From a virus: a DNA stretch of 41,981 nt. Position numbers and translations under genes: made by a program. The notes below the pieces were generated by a model. The model saw only the letters and a program-made list of their open reading frames with translations, was not told the DNA's origin and did no database searches. Shown here one piece after another: positions 33,107-40,856 of the stretch; positions within the stretch are counted from its first letter, which is position 1, and every line of letters begins with the position of its first letter. The stretch lies in IMG/VR virus record IMGVR_UViG_3300029787_000036, positions 19,414 to 61,394 of that record. One strand, given 5' to 3'.

Positions 33107-33739
33107 ATGGCTTATCCTACTATTGATGCTCCCTATGGGCTAAAACCAGTCGGTTTGATCGGTGGTCGTCCGTACACAGGAGCTACTAGACAGATACCTA
33201 TTGCTTCAGGTTATGGCACAGGCATATTCCACGGAGATGTTGTGCAATACAAGAACGATGGTACTCTGATTATCACCACGCTTCAGAATGATACTTCAGC
33301 AGTAGCTGGGGTTGTTGGCGTGTTTCAGGGCTGTACCTTTACAGATCCTAACACGGGTCAAAAGACATTTAGGCAAGATTATCCTGCTAGTACTACAGCA
33401 AGTGATATCATGGCTTATGTTGTTGATGATCCACATGTTATCTTTAAAGCAGTTAATTGTACGGGATCCACAGCTGATGGCGCGACCACTGGTCTTGCAC
33501 CCCTAGCTAAAACTCGTGCGACTACAATTTCGTGTAATGCGGAACTTGTATTAAATACTGGTTTGACTGCCACGGGTAACAGTCGTCAAGGTATCTTTAT
33601 TAACAATGTAGCAACTATACTACCGATTACTGTTATAGATGTCGTTGAAGATACTAAAGATAGCTCAGGTAACTTTACTGAGTTTCTTGTAAAAATAACA
33701 GCTGGTTATCATCGTTATGACCATACTGTTGGCATATAA
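33107..33739 (+). CDS. Probable capsid decoration or head structural protein
   Basis: 210 residues. The start, APYGLKPVGLIGGRPYTGAT, and the beta-rich body (GIFHGDVVQYKNDGTLIITT, AGVVGVFQGCTF) are typical of small head proteins that sit next to the coat gene, in which an N-terminal APxGLxPV segment is common. The end repeats short beta strands (FLVKITAGYHRYDH). It should bind or stabilise the shell. GGAG precedes the start. Head decoration is inferred from composition and place. Confidence 0.68.
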   Translation: MAYPTIDAPYGLKPVGLIGGRPYTGATRQIPIASGYGTGIFHGDVVQYKNDGTLIITTLQNDTSAVAGVVGVFQGCTFTDPNTGQKTFRQDYPASTTASDIMAYVVDDPHVIFKAVNCTGSTADGATTGLAPLAKTRATTISCNAELVLNTGLTATGNSRQGIFINNVATILPITVIDVVEDTKDSSGNFTEFLVKITAGYHRYDHTVGI

Positions 33740-33752
33740 GGAGTGATTTGAC

Positions 33753-34661
33753 ATGGCGATATCAAGAGCGCAACTTTTAAAAGAACTCCTCCCTGGCCTG
33801 AATGCTTTATTTGGGTTAGAGTATGCTAAGTACGGTGAAGAGCATTTGGACGTATATGAGTCCGAATCTTCTGACCGTTCTTTTGAGGAAGAAACCAAGC
33901 TGAGTGGCTTTTCTGCAGCTCCTGTTAAAGACGAAGGTTCTGCCATCGAATTTGACAATGCACAGGAAGCATTCACAGCTCGTTATAACCACGAAACCGT
34001 TGCAATGGGTTTTTCAATTACTGAAGAAGCTATTGAGGATAACTTGTATGATTCTTTATCTGCACGTTATACTAAGGCATTGGCTCGTGCTATGGCGTAC
34101 ACAAAACAAGTTAAGGCAGCTTCTATATTGAATAATGCCTTTTCTAGCGGTACTACCTACGGAGATGGTAAGGAGCTTTGTGCTACTGACCACCCTCTAG
34201 TTTCAGGTGGTACTAACTCAAACGAACCAGCAACAGCAGCTGACCTTAATGAGACTTCTCTAGAAGCTGCTATTATTCAAATCGCAGGTTGGACCGATGA
34301 AAGAGGACTTCTAATTGCAGCAAGACCTCGTAAGTTGGTTATTCCACCGAATCTACAGTTTGTGGCAACTAGATTGCTAGAGACAGAAGGTCGTGTTGGA
34401 ACAGCAGACAACGATCTAAACGCGATCAGGAATAATGGTTCTATTCCAGAAGGCTATACTATTAATCACTATCTAACAGATACTGATGCGTTTTTCTTAA
34501 TGACAGACGTGCCTAATGGTCTAAAGCACTTTACCCGTACACCAATGTCAACATCTATGGATGCTGATTTTGATACAGGTAATTCAAGATACAAAGCTAG
34601 AGAGAGATACTCTTTCGGTGTATCTGATCCACTAGGGATCTTTGGTTCCCCAGGGGCCTAA
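33753..34661 (+). CDS. Major capsid protein
   Basis: 302 residues. It has the size and composition of an HK97-fold coat protein: an N-terminal helical arm, an E-loop-like segment (FTARYNHETVAMGFSITEEA), a long helix with AKALARAMAYTKQVKAASIL, and a beta-rich P-domain ending SFGVSDPLGIFGSPGA. The AAC-CDHPLVSGG stretch (CATDHPLVSGG) is frequent in Mu gpT-like coat proteins. A strong AAGGAG site and a terminator right after the gene agree with high expression. It assembles the icosahedral shell. Confidence 0.8.
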   Translation: MAISRAQLLKELLPGLNALFGLEYAKYGEEHLDVYESESSDRSFEEETKLSGFSAAPVKDEGSAIEFDNAQEAFTARYNHETVAMGFSITEEAIEDNLYDSLSARYTKALARAMAYTKQVKAASILNNAFSSGTTYGDGKELCATDHPLVSGGTNSNEPATAADLNETSLEAAIIQIAGWTDERGLLIAARPRKLVIPPNLQFVATRLLETEGRVGTADNDLNAIRNNGSIPEGYTINHYLTDTDAFFLMTDVPNGLKHFTRTPMSTSMDADFDTGNSRYKARERYSFGVSDPLGIFGSPGA

Positions 34662-34668
34662 AAGTTTT

Positions 34669-34700
34669 AAGGGGTGACTTGCGGGTTGCCCCTTTTTACT
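34669..34700 (+). terminator. Terminator after the capsid gene
   Basis: AAGGGG and CCCCTT form a stem around a 14-base loop, followed by further Ts (TTTTTACTTTA). It lies eight bases after the capsid stop and could lower expression of distal genes relative to the capsid gene. Confidence 0.65.
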
Positions 34701-34717
34701 TTATACTACAAATACCT

Positions 34718-34747
34718 TGACAGTTGCATGGTGTGACTGACAGTTGC
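34718..34747 (+). repeat. TGACAGTTGC direct repeats, 20-bp period
   Basis: Exact 10-bp copies at 34718-34727 and 34738-34747, between the capsid terminator and the next structural gene. Two helical turns apart, they suit a protein-binding site. The first lies within TTGACA, but no minus-10 box is properly spaced. Confidence 0.55.
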
Positions 34748-34766
34748 CAAGACAAGGAGATTTGAC

Positions 34767-35675
34767 ATGGCTAATACAACTTTTAACGGATCCGTTCGTT
34801 CCGAAAGCGGATTTAAGCAAGTTACTAAGAGCAGTACTCTTGGTACTTTTACTGACAACTTTGTTATTAATTCTAGCGGTAATATTTACAATACTGCTGG
34901 TGGACACGTTCAATACGCAGCTGCTACAGGATATGGCCCTGCTGATTTGATTGTAGGAAAAGGCGGAAGTCAATACGGCACTGTCAATCCTTACGCAGAA
35001 AGTTCCACACAATTATTTCCATTAGGTGCTGAATTACACTACGGCAATAATATTTTTAGATACGGTCAAATGGGATCAGGTGCGGTTACAGCAGGAAAGC
35101 TTGTTCAACATGCAGCAATTATTGCCAACCATACTAATATGACTGCAACAGCTACGACAGCCGTAGGAGAAACCGCTATTTCTGTTGAAACATCAGGTGA
35201 TACGGATATGACTTTGAACCAATATGCAGATGGATATTTATGGGTAAATGATGCAAACGGAGAAGGGCAGACTATGAGAGTCAAGTCAAACCCTGCTCAC
35301 GATCACTCTGCCGATCCTAGTGTTGTTATTACAACTTACGATCCACTTGCAACAGCGTTAACTACAAGTTCAGAACTTTCTCTGCTTGCTAATCCGTACA
35401 CAGGTTTGATTGTTGCTCCTGCTACTGAAACAGGCACTGTGATGGGCGCAACAGTTATTGACATGACAGCCAGTTATTACGGTTGGTTTACCGTATCTGG
35501 CCCACAAGCACTTCTTAGCGTTGGTACAGTGGTTCGCGGTAACATCTGTGTTCGTTCAGGCGGTACAGCAGGTGGAGTTGCTCCTGCAACAGACAACCTC
35601 CTTACTGAAATCGGTGAAGTTATGGCTGCAAGGGCAGACACTGAATACTCTTTAGTGTACATGAACTTGCAATAA
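34767..35675 (+). CDS. Structural protein following the capsid gene
   Basis: 302 residues, rich in Ala, Gly, Ser and Thr, with alternating beta strands (SGDTDMTLNQYADGYLWVND, TASYYGWFTVSGPQALLSVG). The YYGWFTVSGP segment recurs in marine phage head proteins of unknown role. An AAGGAG site and the ATTTGACATGGC start context are shared with the capsid gene, which suggests abundant synthesis. A second head or decoration protein is the best guess. Confidence 0.65.
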   Translation: MANTTFNGSVRSESGFKQVTKSSTLGTFTDNFVINSSGNIYNTAGGHVQYAAATGYGPADLIVGKGGSQYGTVNPYAESSTQLFPLGAELHYGNNIFRYGQMGSGAVTAGKLVQHAAIIANHTNMTATATTAVGETAISVETSGDTDMTLNQYADGYLWVNDANGEGQTMRVKSNPAHDHSADPSVVITTYDPLATALTTSSELSLLANPYTGLIVAPATETGTVMGATVIDMTASYYGWFTVSGPQALLSVGTVVRGNICVRSGGTAGGVAPATDNLLTEIGEVMAARADTEYSLVYMNLQ

Positions 35676-35681
35676 TTTATC

Positions 35682-35702
35682 AGGGGGGATTCGTTCCCCC
35701 CT
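35682..35702 (+). other. Intergenic GC-rich stem-loop
   Basis: AGGGGGGA and TCCCCCCT form a perfect 8-bp stem with a five-base loop in the gap before the next gene. No T-run follows on either strand, so it may protect or process the message rather than end it. Confidence 0.55.
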
Positions 35703-35721
35703 CCCACTATAGGAGATTAGT

Positions 35722-36324
35722 ATGGGACTTTCAGACGTTAAGGTTCTTACAATAAGTGATGAGAACGCATCAGACGATGACCGTTTAGTTACAGCAGCAA
35801 GACCTAACACTTCTGCAACAATGGCTAATACCACTTTTGCTGGAGGAGCTGCTAGGAATGTTATTGTAACTACTACAGGAACTGGCGATAACGCTAAAAC
35901 TTGCACGATTACAGGCACTGATGTTTTTGGTAGTGCTATGACAGAAGTTATAACATCTACAAGTTCAGCTGAAGCCGTGGCAGGAACTAAATTATTTTTA
36001 ACTGTTACAGCAGTAGAGTGTTCTGCACAGTATGCTGCTAACATAAAAGTAGGTTCAGGAACACTTTGCGCCCAAGCTGCAGAGGGTAGTAATAGAGTTA
36101 GATTAAAAGGTATGTCAATTACATCTGGTGGAACAGCAGGAGATGTAGAGTTTGTAGATGGTACACCTGAATCAGGCACAACTTTATTTAAATCTAGAAC
36201 TATAGGTACTGCTAACACTGTTATAGATAGAACGATACCTTCAGAGGGTGTTTTGTTTGCCAGTGGTTTAGTGATTAAATACACACTAGATACCACTGAC
36301 ATGACGACAATCTTTTATGCGTAA
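35722..36324 (+). CDS. Structural protein, beta-rich
   Basis: 200 residues, low in charge and rich in Thr, Ala and Gly (NVIVTTTGTGDNAKTCTITG). It looks like an extracellular beta sandwich. Residues 34-39 repeat the MANTTF start of the preceding structural gene. GGAG precedes the ATG. Probably a virion surface or tail-associated protein; no family is recognised. It overlaps the next gene by 8 bp. Confidence 0.6.
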   Translation: MGLSDVKVLTISDENASDDDRLVTAARPNTSATMANTTFAGGAARNVIVTTTGTGDNAKTCTITGTDVFGSAMTEVITSTSSAEAVAGTKLFLTVTAVECSAQYAANIKVGSGTLCAQAAEGSNRVRLKGMSITSGGTAGDVEFVDGTPESGTTLFKSRTIGTANTVIDRTIPSEGVLFASGLVIKYTLDTTDMTTIFYA

Positions 36325-36631
36325 CGATTACAAAAAAGGCGGGAAAGTTCGTAAAGACACAGGCATGAAAGGCATGTCTATTAGTAGTGGTGATAAACGC
36401 CCTACTAAGTCTGGTGCGGGCATGACTGCTAAAGGTGTAGCTAAATATAGAAGAAACAATCCTGGGTCAAAACTTCAAACTGCTGTGACTGAGAAGAAGC
36501 CCACAGGTAAGAGAGCATCTAGAAGAAAGTCATACTGCGCTCGTTCAGCAGGGCAGATGAAAAAATTTCCAAAAGCTGCAAAAGATCCTAACAGCCGTTT
36601 ACGGCAAGCAAGAAAAAGATGGAGATGTTAA
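36317..36631 (+). CDS. Basic protein with SYCARSAGQMKK motif
   Basis: 104 residues, strongly basic. Recognisable pieces are AKGVAKYRRNNPGSKLQTAV and RKSYCARSAGQMKKFPKAAK, then DPNSRLRQARKRWRC, a recurrent segment in small marine phage proteins (DUF6321-like from memory, not certain). The N-terminus carries KKGGKVRK, shared with other small genes nearby. DNA binding inside the head is plausible from charge. TAATG junction to the next gene. Confidence 0.65.
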   Translation: MRNDYKKGGKVRKDTGMKGMSISSGDKRPTKSGAGMTAKGVAKYRRNNPGSKLQTAVTEKKPTGKRASRRKSYCARSAGQMKKFPKAAKDPNSRLRQARKRWRC

Positions 36632-36762
36632 TGACAATATCTCGCGCACAAATGGGAAAACAGATACAAAACCCACCTAATAAATTATCAAAACTCTCAC
36701 AGAAGAGGAAGAAGGTGGCAAATAAAGGGAGAAAAAAGAAGGATGGCGTACCTACAAAGTAA
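36631..36762 (+). CDS. 43-residue lysine-rich protein
   Basis: Frame MTISRAQMGKQIQNPPNKLS continuing with a KRKK-rich half and ending KKDGVPTK. The ATG overlaps the previous stop in TAATG, and the end overlaps the next gene by 20 bp in another frame. MTISRAQ resembles the capsid start MAISRAQ. It is very basic and likely part of the same small-protein group; function unknown. Confidence 0.58.
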   Translation: MTISRAQMGKQIQNPPNKLSKLSQKRKKVANKGRKKKDGVPTK

Positions 36763-37441
36763 TATACCATATTTTAAAGCATGGGTAAGAAGAGAGTATA
36801 CTTGTAATTTTGAAAGATATCATGGAGAATTTTTACACGCTATGGTAGTAGCAGTAACATCAATGCCCAAGAGAACACTTAGTTTTCAGGTTATATTCAC
36901 AGGCTGTGAGTCGGATGATACCGAGGATTCTAATGTGCATGGGGGAGCTATGTGGGCTAGACTACCACTAACAGCTCTTGTTGCAGACGTTAGTTATGAA
37001 GAGTGGCCTACAGAGTTACCTCCTTATGCAGCACAACCTTGGGATTGTATGTCACACGATCATACTGTTTATCAAATAGAAAGAGCAACTCCTGCTCCTT
37101 GGATAGCAAAAGTAGATGGAGAGTTCTTTCCTGCTAAATATTATTTTACTGTCGATTATACTAACAGCGAAGTAGCTGATGATCCTGCACAACATAAACA
37201 AAGTCATGTACTTGAGTTATTGAATGCAGGAGAGTATACTGGTAATATTGTTGCTCTACCCAACAATAGAGTTCGGGTCACTCACCCTGCGTGGTTTGAA
37301 ACAGGTCAAGGCGCACCAGATTTTAAACCAAATCAAAATATTTATAATTCAAAAGAAGATGTAGGTTATGTATGGGATACTAGCCGAGTTTTCAACAACC
37401 TGTATAAGGAGTCTGACGATGATGAAGAAAAAAGGGTATAA
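36743..37441 (+). CDS. Conserved structural or virion-associated protein
   Basis: 232 residues, not low-complexity. Notable are FKAWVRREYTCNFERYHGEF near the start, GGAMWARLPLTALVADV, QPWDCMSHDHTVYQIERATP and a Trp/Asp-rich end. The pattern of aromatic, histidine and acidic residues could bind metal, but no known active site is seen. It lies inside the basic small-protein cluster. AAGAAGG is placed very close to the ATG, so initiation probably relies on the overlap. Role unknown. Confidence 0.65.
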   Translation: MAYLQSNIPYFKAWVRREYTCNFERYHGEFLHAMVVAVTSMPKRTLSFQVIFTGCESDDTEDSNVHGGAMWARLPLTALVADVSYEEWPTELPPYAAQPWDCMSHDHTVYQIERATPAPWIAKVDGEFFPAKYYFTVDYTNSEVADDPAQHKQSHVLELLNAGEYTGNIVALPNNRVRVTHPAWFETGQGAPDFKPNQNIYNSKEDVGYVWDTSRVFNNLYKESDDDEEKRV

Positions 37442-37859
37442 AGCTGGTGGCATGAAGAAGAAGGGTTATGCCAAAGGTAAAACGGTTAAGCCTGACTTTT
37501 TAGATATTGATAAAGATGGTGATACAACTGAGTCAATGAAAGCAGCTTCAGGTAAAAAAGCTGGCGGTATGATGAAGAAAAAAGGGTATAAAAGAGGTAA
37601 AATTGTCCAAGGAACAAAAAAATTTCCCGCTTCTATAAAAGCAGAAAAGCCAGATACTATTAAAATACCAGAGCCACCACTTTCAGAGCTTCTTCCTGGT
37701 AAAAAAATAATAAAAAGAAAAGCTGGCGGTATGATGAAGAAAAAAGGCATGGCTAAAGGTGGCATGATGATGATGAAGAAAAAAGGCATGGCTAAAGGTG
37801 GCAAAGTGCGTGGCGCAGGTATAGCTAAAAAAGGTGTAAGACCAGCAAAGATGAGGTAA
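37419..37859 (+). CDS. Low-complexity KKG/GGM repeat protein with EF-hand-like loop
   Basis: 146 residues from the ATG that has AAGGAG seven bases upstream; the longer frame from 37368 lies inside the previous gene. Repeats of AGGMMKKKGY and KKKGMAKGG fill the protein. One segment, FLDIDKDGDTTES, has the DxDxDG calcium loop of EF-hand or dockerin type. The end, GGKVRGAGIAKKGVRPAKMR, recurs in a gene 2 kb downstream. Very basic; it may be packaged with the DNA or link head proteins. Confidence 0.65.
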   Translation: MMKKKGYKAGGMKKKGYAKGKTVKPDFLDIDKDGDTTESMKAASGKKAGGMMKKKGYKRGKIVQGTKKFPASIKAEKPDTIKIPEPPLSELLPGKKIIKRKAGGMMKKKGMAKGGMMMMKKKGMAKGGKVRGAGIAKKGVRPAKMR

Positions 37860-37861
37860 TC

Positions 37862-38023
37862 ATGCGTAACTACTATAAAAGTGGAGGTAAGATTTGTCCC
37901 TCTGGTAAAGCATGGGCAAAACGAACCTTTGATACATACCCTAGCGCGTATGCTAATATGGCTGCTTCTAAGTACTGTAAGGATCCTAATTACGCCAAAG
38001 GCAGTAAGAAGAAGAAAAAATAA
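37862..38023 (+). CDS. 53-residue basic protein with PSAYAN motif
   Basis: Frame MRNYYKSGGKICPSGKAWAK, followed by TYPSAYANMAASKYCKDPNY and a poly-lysine end. The PSAYANxxASKxC segment is a recurrent element in small proteins of phages and large DNA viruses (from memory; family number uncertain). The two cysteines could bind metal. It starts two bases after the previous stop and overlaps the next start in TAATG. Confidence 0.65.
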   Translation: MRNYYKSGGKICPSGKAWAKRTFDTYPSAYANMAASKYCKDPNYAKGSKKKKK

Positions 38024-38292
38024 TGGGTGAGCTTAAAGATTGGGTTAAACAAGATTGGGTTCGTATCGGCACAGACGGTAAGATAAAAGGTAAGTGCGGT
38101 ACGTCTAAGGATAAAAAGAATCCAGATCGTTGTTTGCCAAGGAGTAAAGCGAATAGTTTGAGCCAATCGCAAAGAGCTACTACAGCTAAAAAGAAAAAGA
38201 AAGAAGGCGCAAAAGGTAAAACGGTAGTAAAAAATACAAAACCTGCTACAGTAAAATTACGTCAAGGTGGTTTGGCTAGGAGAAAACGATGA
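38023..38292 (+). CDS. Basic protein with WVRIGTDGKIKGKCG motif
   Basis: 89 residues. DWVRIGTDGKIKGKCGTSKD and NPDRCLPRSKANSLSQSQRA form a small two-cysteine domain seen in marine phage proteins, followed by a lysine-rich linker and the tail QGGLARRKR, which is shared with the next gene (GGGLARRKR). The common tail suggests a common partner. ATGA overlap with the gene downstream. Confidence 0.65.
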   Translation: MGELKDWVKQDWVRIGTDGKIKGKCGTSKDKKNPDRCLPRSKANSLSQSQRATTAKKKKKEGAKGKTVVKNTKPATVKLRQGGLARRKR

Positions 38293-38501
38293 CTGATAGA
38301 GAGAAAGAATTAAGAGAAGAGTATTTTGAAGGCCCAGCTTCTGATAGTATGAGCCTACAACAGTTTTTTCTATCAAAAGGTTTTAATCCCAAAGAAGAGA
38401 ATAAGTACGCAGGTGGTGGATTAGCTAGAAGAAAGCGATCTATAGCTAGAGGTTGTGGGGCGGTTATGGAAAAAAGAAGAAAGAAAACTTTATATACTTA
38501 G
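38289..38501 (+). CDS. Small protein ending in RGCGAVMEKRRKKT
   Basis: 70 residues. An acidic helical N-terminus (DREKELREEYFEGPA) is joined to a basic tail, GGGLARRKRSIARGCGAVME and onward. The RGCGAVxxxRRKxT ending is one I recall from other phage structural clusters. The split acidic-basic layout suggests bridging between a protein and DNA. Function unknown. Confidence 0.62.
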   Translation: MTDREKELREEYFEGPASDSMSLQQFFLSKGFNPKEENKYAGGGLARRKRSIARGCGAVMEKRRKKTLYT

Positions 38502-38510
38502 GAGATGACT

Positions 38511-38837
38511 ATGACAGGTTTAAAGATGATTCAGGTAGGTACAGATGTACATGACAATCCTGTTTATAATGTAGTAAAAGAAGATGGCAAATTAGCCACT
38601 ACTACTATTATGACTGAAGCAGAAGCTCAGGCTATGATATCTGGAGAAGACAAAGTAGTAGAAGCAGTTGTAGAAGAGCTAGAAGAAGACCTATCTCACA
38701 TACCTGACTACAAGGGTATGGGTAAGAAAAAATTAGAAGAAACTATGAGGACTTACGGTATAGAACTTGATAGAAGAAAAAGTAAATCTGCTTTATTAAA
38801 AGAGGTAGAAATGTTTTTTAGCGGTTATTTTACTTAG
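38511..38837 (+). CDS. Small protein with C-terminal SAP/HeH-like helical domain
   Basis: 108 residues from the ATG six bases after GGAG; the earlier ATG at 38505 overlaps that ribosome site. An acidic middle (EAVVEELEEDLSHIP) is followed by YKGMGKKKLEETMRTYGIEL and LDRRKSKSALLKEVE, which has the two-helix spacing of SAP or HeH DNA-binding domains. Probably an accessory virion or head-completion protein; the domain call is tentative. Confidence 0.6.
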   Translation: MTGLKMIQVGTDVHDNPVYNVVKEDGKLATTTIMTEAEAQAMISGEDKVVEAVVEELEEDLSHIPDYKGMGKKKLEETMRTYGIELDRRKSKSALLKEVEMFFSGYFT

Positions 38838-38851
38838 AGGTTATTTAACTT

Positions 38852-39535
38852 ATGGCTACCACAGGTACTACAGCATTTGACATAGACTTCACAGAGATCG
38901 CTGAAGAAGCGTGGGAACGTGCAGGACGTGAGATGCGTTCAGGTTATGATTTACGTACTGCACGTAGGTCTATGAATCTCTTAACGATTGAATGGCAGAA
39001 TCGTGGACTTAATTTATGGACAATAGATCAACAGACAGTATCTATTACATCAGGAACTTCTCAATATACTTTAGCAGCAGATACCATTGATGTGTTAGAC
39101 CAAGTTATAAGAGAGAACGCTGGGAACACTTCTACTCAAGCTGACCTCACCATAAGTCGTATTGGTGTGAGTACGTACGCTACTATCCCTAACAAGTTAA
39201 CACAGGGTAGACCTATTCAAGTTTGGATAGAAAGACTACGTGCTGCACCTAGAATTAACTTATGGCCTGTACCTAACGCAAGCTATACTTTTGTATATTG
39301 GAGAGCTAGAAGGATAGAAGACGCTGGCAATGGCGTAGAAACAGCAGATATGAACTTTAGGTTTTTACCTTGTTTAGTTGCAGGACTAGCTTACTACATT
39401 GCTATGAAAACACCTGAGTTAGCTGACCGCATAACCATGTTAAAAACAGTCTATGATGAACAGTATGCTTTAGCTGCTGGAGAAGATAGAGATAAAACGT
39501 CTGAACATTTTGTACCAAGAGTAGGAAGGATATAA
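38852..39535 (+). CDS. Head-tail connector, P22 gp4-like
   Basis: 227 residues. The helical N-terminus (YDLRTARRSMNLLTIEWQNR) with GLNLWTIDQQTVSITSGTSQ and a beta-rich core matches the pattern of P22 gp4-type tail accessory factors, which bind below the portal and close the DNA channel (family knowledge). The late-operon position downstream of the head genes agrees. The C-terminus is helical. A T7 gp11-like tubular role is an alternative within the same functional group. Confidence 0.72.
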   Translation: MATTGTTAFDIDFTEIAEEAWERAGREMRSGYDLRTARRSMNLLTIEWQNRGLNLWTIDQQTVSITSGTSQYTLAADTIDVLDQVIRENAGNTSTQADLTISRIGVSTYATIPNKLTQGRPIQVWIERLRAAPRINLWPVPNASYTFVYWRARRIEDAGNGVETADMNFRFLPCLVAGLAYYIAMKTPELADRITMLKTVYDEQYALAAGEDRDKTSEHFVPRVGRI

Positions 39536-39536
39536 T

Positions 39537-39860
39537 ATGGCAGGGCCAAAAGATCCAAAAGTTATAGAACGTCCTACTTTTAATGAGTTAGATATTGGTA
39601 TGTCCGATCCAGACCGTAAAGGTGGGGGTATATTTTACCCAGACATTCCAATGACCCCAAAGCAAGAAGCAGAGTTTCTAAGAATGTATGGCACTGATTT
39701 TATTGACAGGGCAGGGCCAAAAAGATTCAAAAAGAGAAAACGTATGGAAAAAGGTGGCAGAAGGCAAGGTACAGATGGTATGAAAAAAGGTGGTAAAGTT
39801 CGTGGAGCAGGTATAGCTCGAAAAGGTATAAAGAAATGTAAAATGGTGAAAGCTAAATGA
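39537..39860 (+). CDS. Basic protein with GGKVRGAGIA tail
   Basis: 107 residues. A unique N-terminal half with KGGGIFYPDIPMTPKQEAEF is followed by a basic second half that ends KKGGKVRGAGIARKGIKKCK. The tail is nearly the same as that of the repeat protein ending at 37859. It starts two bases after the connector gene and overlaps the next by 4 bp. Virion association is inferred from place and charge. Confidence 0.62.
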   Translation: MAGPKDPKVIERPTFNELDIGMSDPDRKGGGIFYPDIPMTPKQEAEFLRMYGTDFIDRAGPKRFKKRKRMEKGGRRQGTDGMKKGGKVRGAGIARKGIKKCKMVKAK

Positions 39861-40207
39861 CAAACAAGTTTGCATCTACAAAAAGAGCAATAGCAGAATG
39901 TGATGTTTGCGGGTTTCAGTTTAAACTACGTGAGTTGAGAAGCAAGGTCGTTAGAGGTAGAGATACTAACATCTTAGCCTGTCCTGAGTGTTTTGATGGT
40001 GACCATCCACAAAATAAACAAGGTATGTTCCCTGTAGAAGACCCACAGGCTATTAGGAATCCAAGACCTCCTGCTCACCTTGAGAGTAGTAGAAACGTGC
40101 AGTGGGGGTGGAACCCTGTAGGAGATGCGGTTAATAATTTTAATTTAAGTCCTAATAATTTGTCTGCTACAGGAGCAGTCGGAGAAGTAACTGTAACAAC
40201 GAGCTAG
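39857..40207 (+). CDS. Zinc-ribbon protein of the connector cluster
   Basis: 116 residues. CDVCGFQFKLRELR (Cys15, Cys18) and ACPECFDGDHPQ (Cys42, Cys45) make a four-cysteine zinc ribbon, with HPQ just after. The second half is Asn/Pro-rich and probably disordered (NPVGDAVNNFNLSPNNLSAT). It lies between connector genes, so a minor virion part is likely. The pattern is familiar from marine phages but its role is not established. Confidence 0.65.
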   Translation: MTNKFASTKRAIAECDVCGFQFKLRELRSKVVRGRDTNILACPECFDGDHPQNKQGMFPVEDPQAIRNPRPPAHLESSRNVQWGWNPVGDAVNNFNLSPNNLSATGAVGEVTVTTS

Positions 40208-40210
40208 ATT

Positions 40211-40855
40211 ATGAATTACACATCTTTAAAAACTAACATTCAAGATATATGTGAAACATCTTTTTCAGATGACCAGTTAGCGTTATTTACTCAACAAGCA
40301 GAACAAAGAATCTACAATACGGTACATATTCCTGCAATGCGTAACGTAGATAGTGGACCTCTTACAGCTACAAACAAATTATATACCACACCAGACGGAT
40401 ATCTTTTTACTTACAGTTTAGCAGTAATAAGTAGTAGCACCACTAACTACTTGTTAAATAAGGATGTTAATTTTTTACGTGACGCTTACCCTGTAAATAC
40501 TAGCGCAAAGTATGGACTACCTAAGTTCTATGCTTACCACAGCACTTCGGGGTCTATTATACGATTAATGCTTGCACCTACTCCAGACCAAAACTATGAG
40601 ATAGAACACATATATGCTAAGTATCCAACGTCTATAGTAACAGCAGGTGGTACTTATTTAGGAGATAATTTTGATTCTGCGTTGTTAAATGCTGCTTTGG
40701 TAGAAGCTGCTAGGTTCCAAAAAAGTGAGCCTGATATTATACAGAACTATGATAAGATGTTTCTAGAGTATATTACACTATTGAAGAACACAACGGATGG
40801 TAAGTTAACTCAAGATTATTACCGTTCGGGGCAACCGAGGACAGATGTGAGGTAA
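40211..40855 (+). CDS. Head-tail adaptor protein, SU10-adaptor-like
   Basis: 214 residues. Opens MNYTSLKTNIQDICETSFSD with the first helix of gp6/SU10-type adaptors, followed by QLALFTQQAEQRIYNTVHIP, and has a long helical C-terminus (LLNAALVEAARFQKSEPD). These proteins form the ring under the portal onto which the tail is built (family knowledge). The order after the gp4-like gene is consistent. Start three bases after the previous stop. Confidence 0.75.
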   Translation: MNYTSLKTNIQDICETSFSDDQLALFTQQAEQRIYNTVHIPAMRNVDSGPLTATNKLYTTPDGYLFTYSLAVISSSTTNYLLNKDVNFLRDAYPVNTSAKYGLPKFYAYHSTSGSIIRLMLAPTPDQNYEIEHIYAKYPTSIVTAGGTYLGDNFDSALLNAALVEAARFQKSEPDIIQNYDKMFLEYITLLKNTTDGKLTQDYYRSGQPRTDVR

Positions 40856-40856
40856 G

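Noticed and set aside
35652-36302. Minus-strand frame of 216 codons
   Set aside because: Antisense to a beta-rich structural gene with a good ribosome site and operon position.
37466-37804. Minus-strand Met/Pro/Phe-rich repeat protein
   Set aside because: Antisense to the KKG/GGM repeat gene; hydrophobic repeats are an artefact of the opposite strand.
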